From assembly GCA_937960625.1 (NCBI GenBank), contig CALGPD010000499.1, positions 1 through 10,446 on the forward strand: 10,446 nucleotides of DNA. Reading direction: 5' to 3'. Each line of letters opens with the position of its first letter. Positions within the stretch are counted from its first letter, which is position 1. Below, piece by piece: positions 7,282 through 10,446 of this stretch. The notes under the pieces are model-generated. The model did not search any database, was not told where the DNA came from, and worked only from the letters and a program-made list of their open reading frames with translations. This DNA comes from an uncultured Spirochaetia bacterium. Its GTDB lineage: Bacteria > Spirochaetota > CALGPD01. The translations under genes were made by a program, and so were the position numbers.

Positions 7282-8361
7282 ATGTTTAATTTAAATAAAA
7301 AGCAAATCGAGAAATTAAATCATGAAATTGAAACGTATAAGCAAAACGAAAAAGATTATAACGAAAAGCTTCTTTCACGGGAAAATGAAATTCAAGAGTT
7401 AAAAAACGAACTTGAAAGAATAAAAATTGAAAAAAATCAACTTGAGCTTAAATTTTCAAACCTTAAGCAAGAATCCCAACTGGAAGAAGAACAATATACA
7501 TCTGAAAACTTAAACCCGGTATATATCCTGGCTAAATACTGGGACAGAATAACTGAAAGTCTGCTTTTTGACCAATATGCAATTGGAATAACTGATGCAA
7601 AAATTATGGAATTTATTTACTACCGTAAGAGCAAATATTTAGACCTTTCGGCTGGAAAAACTCTTACAGGTTTACCCGTAAATGAGGGTACTCTTAATTA
7701 TGAAATTATAAAAAGTAAAAAGAAAAAAATCATGAGATTCACAAGAGAGGAATCAAAATACGGAGTGCCATATTATGCATGCGGGGTGCCGATTTTTAAT
7801 GACAACGGTGAAATTCTGGGAAGTTTCGGTGCTGCTTTTTCCACCGAACAATATGATTTAATTCAGGAAAACTTAGAATCTCTAAACATTCATTTTTCAA
7901 AATTTTCCGATGACCTGGATGTTTTCTCAAACAATAAAGAATTAATTTTTTCAGATTTAAAAGTGGTTAATGAAAAAGTTGATAGCTTTTTCAACCAATT
8001 TAAAAAAATAGAGAATCTTATAAAAAATATTGTCGACGTGGCTGAAAAAACCCATGTAATTGGGATAAACGCGTCAATTGAAGCATCAAGGGCATCTACT
8101 TACGGCAAAGGATTTTCCGTAGTAGCAGCAGAAATTCAAAAACTGGCAAACAGTGTTTCAAATGCAGCAACAGAGATTAACAACTCTATGAATGTATTAA
8201 ATTCTGATTTTGAATATATTAAGGATAAAATACACCTTGTAAAAACAGATATTAAAAATCTAAGTTTTAACGAACAAAAACAACTATTTCTTAAAGACAT
8301 AAATAAAATAACCGGGGATATCAATAGCGTTTTAATTGATACTAGAGAAATTATTGCTTAA
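7282..8361 (+). CDS. Soluble methyl-accepting chemotaxis-like sensor protein
   Basis: A 359-residue cytosolic protein in three parts. Residues ~5-70 are a strongly charged Lys/Glu heptad coiled coil. Residues ~78-200 form a compact sensory domain (LLFDQYAIGITDAKIMEFIY; YGVPYYACGVPIFNDNGEIL), resembling the small PAS/GAF-like input modules of short chemoreceptors. Residues ~245-305 hold the chemoreceptor signalling-hairpin tip: IVDVAEKTHVIGINASIEAS followed by RASTYGKGFSVVAAEIQKLA, with the conserved N-A-IEA-RA and GKGF-VVA-E--KLA positions. No membrane segment or signal peptide is present. The signalling arm after the tip is short and divergent, and no other chemotaxis genes are visible, so coupling to CheA/CheW is inferred only. 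It may sense a cytosolic ligand. The ribosome site (GGTG) is weak. It is convergent with the hemerythrin gene across a hairpin. Confidence 0.82.
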   Translation: MFNLNKKQIEKLNHEIETYKQNEKDYNEKLLSRENEIQELKNELERIKIEKNQLELKFSNLKQESQLEEEQYTSENLNPVYILAKYWDRITESLLFDQYAIGITDAKIMEFIYYRKSKYLDLSAGKTLTGLPVNEGTLNYEIIKSKKKKIMRFTREESKYGVPYYACGVPIFNDNGEILGSFGAAFSTEQYDLIQENLESLNIHFSKFSDDLDVFSNNKELIFSDLKVVNEKVDSFFNQFKKIENLIKNIVDVAEKTHVIGINASIEASRASTYGKGFSVVAAEIQKLANSVSNAATEINNSMNVLNSDFEYIKDKIHLVKTDIKNLSFNEQKQLFLKDINKITGDINSVLIDTREIIA

Positions 8362-8397
8362 ATAAAAAAACCGGAAAAAGCAAAACGCCTTTTCCGG
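8362..8397 (-). terminator. Terminator of the iron-sulfur/hemerythrin operon
   Basis: CCGGAAAAAGC (8371-8381) and GCCTTTTCCGG (8387-8397) pair with one A-C mismatch around a five-base loop. Read on the minus strand, the stem is followed by seven T bases, so it best serves the minus-strand hemerythrin gene. On the plus strand there is no T-tract beyond the stem, so it would stop the chemoreceptor transcript less efficiently. Confidence 0.8.
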
Positions 8398-8418
8398 ATA
8401 AATATCATTAACATACAT

Positions 8419-8832
8419 TTAAGATATATGAGCGTAAACCTTTTTGTATTCTTCATATAATACAGTTTCTTCCTTACGCATTCTTTCGTTAAACAACGTA
8501 TAAAAATCTGCATACTCATTAGCAAAGTCTATACTTGCTAAATCATAAGAGTCTATTTTATCGAAAAACCCTAAAACTTTATTAGTGATTTGTTTCATTT
8601 CCACAGCAGACTTATCAAGAGTCATTTTTAAATCTTGATTACGTTTCGCTGCTTCATTTAATACAGGATAGAGTTTTACATCTTCAAGAGACAAGTGTCT
8701 TAAAAACGTAGTTTTCGCTTCAAGTAGCAAATCTTTTTTTTGTCCGGAAGACAAGCCTGTATCTTTTAATTTTTCAAGAATACCGACTATTTCTTCATGT
8801 TGCTGAATTAATGATTTGATTAAATCTTCCAT
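8419..8832 (-). CDS. Hemerythrin-like (HHE) domain protein
   Basis: A 137-residue helical bundle of the bacterial hemerythrin/HHE family. Metal-ligand candidates are His12 (QQHEEI), His46 with Glu50 (FLRHLSLEDVKLYPVL) and the acids in RMRKEETVLYEEY near 118-129. The position where classical hemerythrins have a third-helix histidine reads Arg/Met, a variation I associate with the subgroup ending in RIRKEE-LY-EY; with only two core histidines, a standard seven-ligand di-iron centre is doubtful. Such proteins bind O2, NO or iron. AGGAG lies six to seven bases before the ATG and abuts the upstream gene's TAA, so only 12 bases separate the two genes and they are surely one operon. The partner iron-sulfur protein and the Crp/Fnr-type site upstream suggest a role in oxygen or nitrosative stress. 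Confidence 0.85.
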   Translation of the reverse strand: MEDLIKSLIQQHEEIVGILEKLKDTGLSSGQKKDLLLEAKTTFLRHLSLEDVKLYPVLNEAAKRNQDLKMTLDKSAVEMKQITNKVLGFFDKIDSYDLASIDFANEYADFYTLFNERMRKEETVLYEEYKKVYAHIS

Positions 8833-8844
8833 AATTTTTCTCCT

Positions 8845-9723
8845 TTAATTAACACTGGTTGCCTCACTAAAATCAACTATTCCTTCTTTTATTATATCCC
8901 CTTTTAATCCCACAACTGTATATTTAATGTGAATTTTTCTTTTCGCATTTTCCACAGCCTGTTTTGCAATGTGCAATAAACCTGAACAACACGGTACCTG
9001 CATAATTAAAATGCTTAGTGACTTAATTTCAGCAGTATCAATTAATGCAGTAATTTTATCCCGGTATTCGTCCAGGCCGTTATCAAGTTTTGGACAACAG
9101 ATAACGAGTTTTTTTCCTTTAAGATATTTTGAATGAAAATTTCCTAAAGCATAAGCAGTACAGTCCGCTGCTATCAAAATATCTGCATTATTAAAATATC
9201 CTGCATTGGGTGAAATTAAGTGCATTTGAACAGGCCATTGACTAAGTTCTGATTGTTGTTCCGGAAGAGTATCCTGATTTTCATGCTCATGGTTTTTAGA
9301 AAAATCTATTTGCATGCTTCCCAGGCAGCCTTTAAAAACGGATTTCTTAATTTCTCCGTTGTTGTATTTATTTAAGAAATCGTCAAAACCGTTGCTTTTT
9401 AGATACTGTTCTGCAATATTATAATATTCATTTTCACCATGGTCTTTCAAATGGTTAAGATGGGCAGTAATTACTTCTTCGCCCTGCTTAACAATATTTT
9501 TAATAACGCTTTTTTCATCATACTCCTTAGCTTCTCTTTCAACAATAGTGATTGCATTAACAGGACAATCTCCTATACAAGCACCTAAACCGTCACAATA
9601 GTTTTCACTAACAAGTCTTGCCTTACCATTTATCATCTGTATTGCACCTTCAGGACAAGCATCTGCACATTTGCTACAACCGTTACATATCTGTTCATCA
9701 ATTTTTATTATTTTTCTTTTCAT
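8845..9723 (-). CDS. 4Fe-4S ferredoxin-domain protein with Cys-rich C-terminal domain
   Basis: A 292-residue protein. Residues 1-60 form a bacterial ferredoxin-type domain: Cys13-x2-Cys16-x2-Cys19-x3-Cys23-Pro, then Cys43, Cys49 and Cys53-Pro. The second motif (CDGLGACIGDCP) has Leu at the expected middle Cys, leaving three cysteines, so the second site may hold a 3Fe-4S cluster or use another ligand. After a charged linker comes a conserved domain with QWPVQMHLISPNA (163-175), IAADCTAYALGNFH (184-197), CCPKLD (209-214) and QVPCCSGL (242-249), whose cysteines may bind another metal centre. I recall this architecture in anaerobes, often near redox or nitrosative-stress genes, but its reaction is not established. 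AGAGG before the ATG supports the start. It is the first gene of the operon and is transcribed from the regulated promoter at 9755-9797. Confidence 0.85.
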   Translation of the reverse strand: MKRKIIKIDEQICNGCSKCADACPEGAIQMINGKARLVSENYCDGLGACIGDCPVNAITIVEREAKEYDEKSVIKNIVKQGEEVITAHLNHLKDHGENEYYNIAEQYLKSNGFDDFLNKYNNGEIKKSVFKGCLGSMQIDFSKNHEHENQDTLPEQQSELSQWPVQMHLISPNAGYFNNADILIAADCTAYALGNFHSKYLKGKKLVICCPKLDNGLDEYRDKITALIDTAEIKSLSILIMQVPCCSGLLHIAKQAVENAKRKIHIKYTVVGLKGDIIKEGIVDFSEATSVN

Positions 9724-9754
9724 ATCAAAACCTCTTTAATTTGCTTTTAATTAA

Positions 9755-9760
9755 ATAATA
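9755..9760 (-). promoter_or_regulatory. -10 box of the iron-sulfur/hemerythrin operon
   Basis: On the minus strand TATTAT runs from 9760 to 9755, five of six matches to TATAAT, predicting a start near 9748 and a leader of about 25 bases. No good -35 hexamer is present at the expected place; the palindrome at 9782-9797 occupies it, as in activator-dependent promoters. Confidence 0.55.
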
Positions 9761-9781
9761 GTTTCATATGTGCATTAATGC

Positions 9782-9797
9782 TTTGACTTAAGTCAAA
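9782..9797. promoter_or_regulatory. Crp/Fnr-family binding palindrome
   Basis: TTTGACTTAAGTCAAA is a perfect 16-base palindrome of the form TTGAC-N4-GTCAA, the shape of Crp/Fnr/Dnr-type operators (Fnr itself prefers TTGAT-N4-ATCAA). Its centre, 9789.5, is at -41.5 from the start predicted by the minus-strand -10 box, the class II activator position. On the other side it ends 22 bases before the regulator's ATG, so it could also serve autoregulation. Confidence 0.7.
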
Positions 9798-9819
9798 CTC
9801 TGTATTTTTTTTAAAAAGA

Positions 9820-10446
9820 ATGAAAAAAATAAATCTAATAGAAAATATCAAAATTTTCAAAAACTTGCCCAAAGAAGTTATAAAAAACTCGTTGATATAT
9901 CTATTACAAAAAAATTTAATAAAAATGAAATTATTTTCATGCAAGGAGATACCGCAAAAGGTTTTTACGCTTTAATCAGCGGAGAAATTAAAATCTATAA
10001 ACTATCAACAGAAGGCAAGGAACAAATCATAAAAATAATCCGTAATTCAAATATTTTTGGAGAAGTGCCAGTTTTTATTAGCAAGCCTCATCCTGTAAAT
10101 GCAGCTGCGTTAAAAGATGCTAAAACGTTATTTTTTTCAGGTCAGGATTTCATTGATTTATTAAAACAAAATGCGGGTTTTAGTGTAGAAATATTAAAAT
10201 TTTTATCAACTCGCTTATTAAAAATAACATCTCTGGTTGAAAGCATTTCATTAACAGATGTGCCGGCAAGAGTAGCAAACTATATAATCGGGTTGGATAA
10301 TAATAGCTCATGTACAGAAAAATGTTTTTTAAACGTTAGCAGAAGTCAATTAACCGGGATAATTGGAACTGTGCCCGAAACGTTATGAAGAACGATTAGA
10401 AAAATGAGAGATAACAATATTATAGATATTGACGGACGAAAAATAA
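9820..10446 (+). pseudogene. Crp/Fnr-family regulator with a frameshift and an in-frame TGA (runs off window)
   Basis: Reading from ATG 9820 gives MKKINLIENIKIFKNLPKEV, the usual start of Crp/Fnr regulators. Near 9882-9888 the homologous reading moves back one base and continues as LVDISITKKFNKNEIIFMQG, then a complete cyclic-nucleotide-binding-like beta-roll (SGEIKIYKLSTEGKEQII; NIFGEVPVF), the dimer helix, and a helix-turn-helix (LNVSRSQLTGIIGTVPETL). TGA at 10386 stands where the family has Ser in the recognition helix; after it the same frame reads RTIRKMRDNNIIDIDGRKI to the window end, typical wing sequence. There are no Fnr-type cluster cysteines at the N-terminus, so the signal may be heme/NO or another ligand rather than a 4Fe-4S cluster. 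With both lesions the gene cannot give a DNA-binding protein by normal translation. It is divergent from the iron-sulfur operon, its likely target, across the palindrome at 9782. Confidence 0.72.

Noticed and set aside
9747..9944. A minus-strand open frame across the regulator/iron-sulfur gap
   Set aside because: It is a hydrophobic shadow of the divergent promoter and the first third of the regulator gene, and lacks a ribosome site.
10386..10388. TGA read as an amino acid (alternative genetic code)
   Set aside because: No other gene has an internal TGA, tryptophan is encoded by TGG, and the same gene already carries a frameshift, so a nonsense mutation is simpler.

Overview
This AT-rich window (about one third G+C by eye) carries ordinary bacterial genes with standard TAA/TAG/TGA stops, Shine-Dalgarno sites, sigma70-like promoters and rho-independent terminators. 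The organism cannot be fixed from the sequence. A lipobox protein, a Crp/Fnr-family regulator with an iron-sulfur/hemerythrin operon, and two genes carrying inactivating lesions suggest an anaerobic or microaerophilic bacterium that is losing some genes. An Elusimicrobiota (Endomicrobium-like) or other low-GC anaerobe would fit, but that is only a guess.

Layout. 1-1079: the 3' part of a right-handed parallel beta-helix protein, closed by a terminator. 1201-4721: a co-directional run of small accessory genes. These are a PhzF-family isomerase, an OB-fold-like lipoprotein, a DUF3147/GlpM-like membrane protein, a frameshifted DUF6429 gene (not intact as read), then a tight three-gene unit of DUF4180, DUF3781 and a PchB-like AroQ chorismate mutase. 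4831-5598 (minus): a zinc-ribbon plus SAM methyltransferase. 5884-7068: a class I aspartate-type aminotransferase with a strong promoter, an operator-like inverted repeat and a perfect terminator. 7282-8361: a soluble chemoreceptor-like protein. 8419-9723 (minus): a two-gene operon of an iron-sulfur protein followed by a hemerythrin-like protein. 9820-10446: a divergent Crp/Fnr regulator gene that runs off the window.

The most informative region is the right end. Between the divergent regulator and the iron-sulfur/hemerythrin operon lies a perfect 16-bp palindrome of the Crp/Fnr type. Its centre falls at about -41.5 from the start site predicted by a good -10 hexamer, the geometry of a class II activated promoter. 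The adjacent regulator gene needs a -1 frame change exactly at an A AAA AAC heptamer, and later meets an in-frame TGA inside its DNA-recognition helix. It is therefore either a decaying pseudogene beside its former target or, less likely, an unusual recoded gene. I see no clearly new defence or mobile system; the most unusual items are this regulator, the three-gene DUF unit, and a chorismate mutase with a shortened active-site loop.
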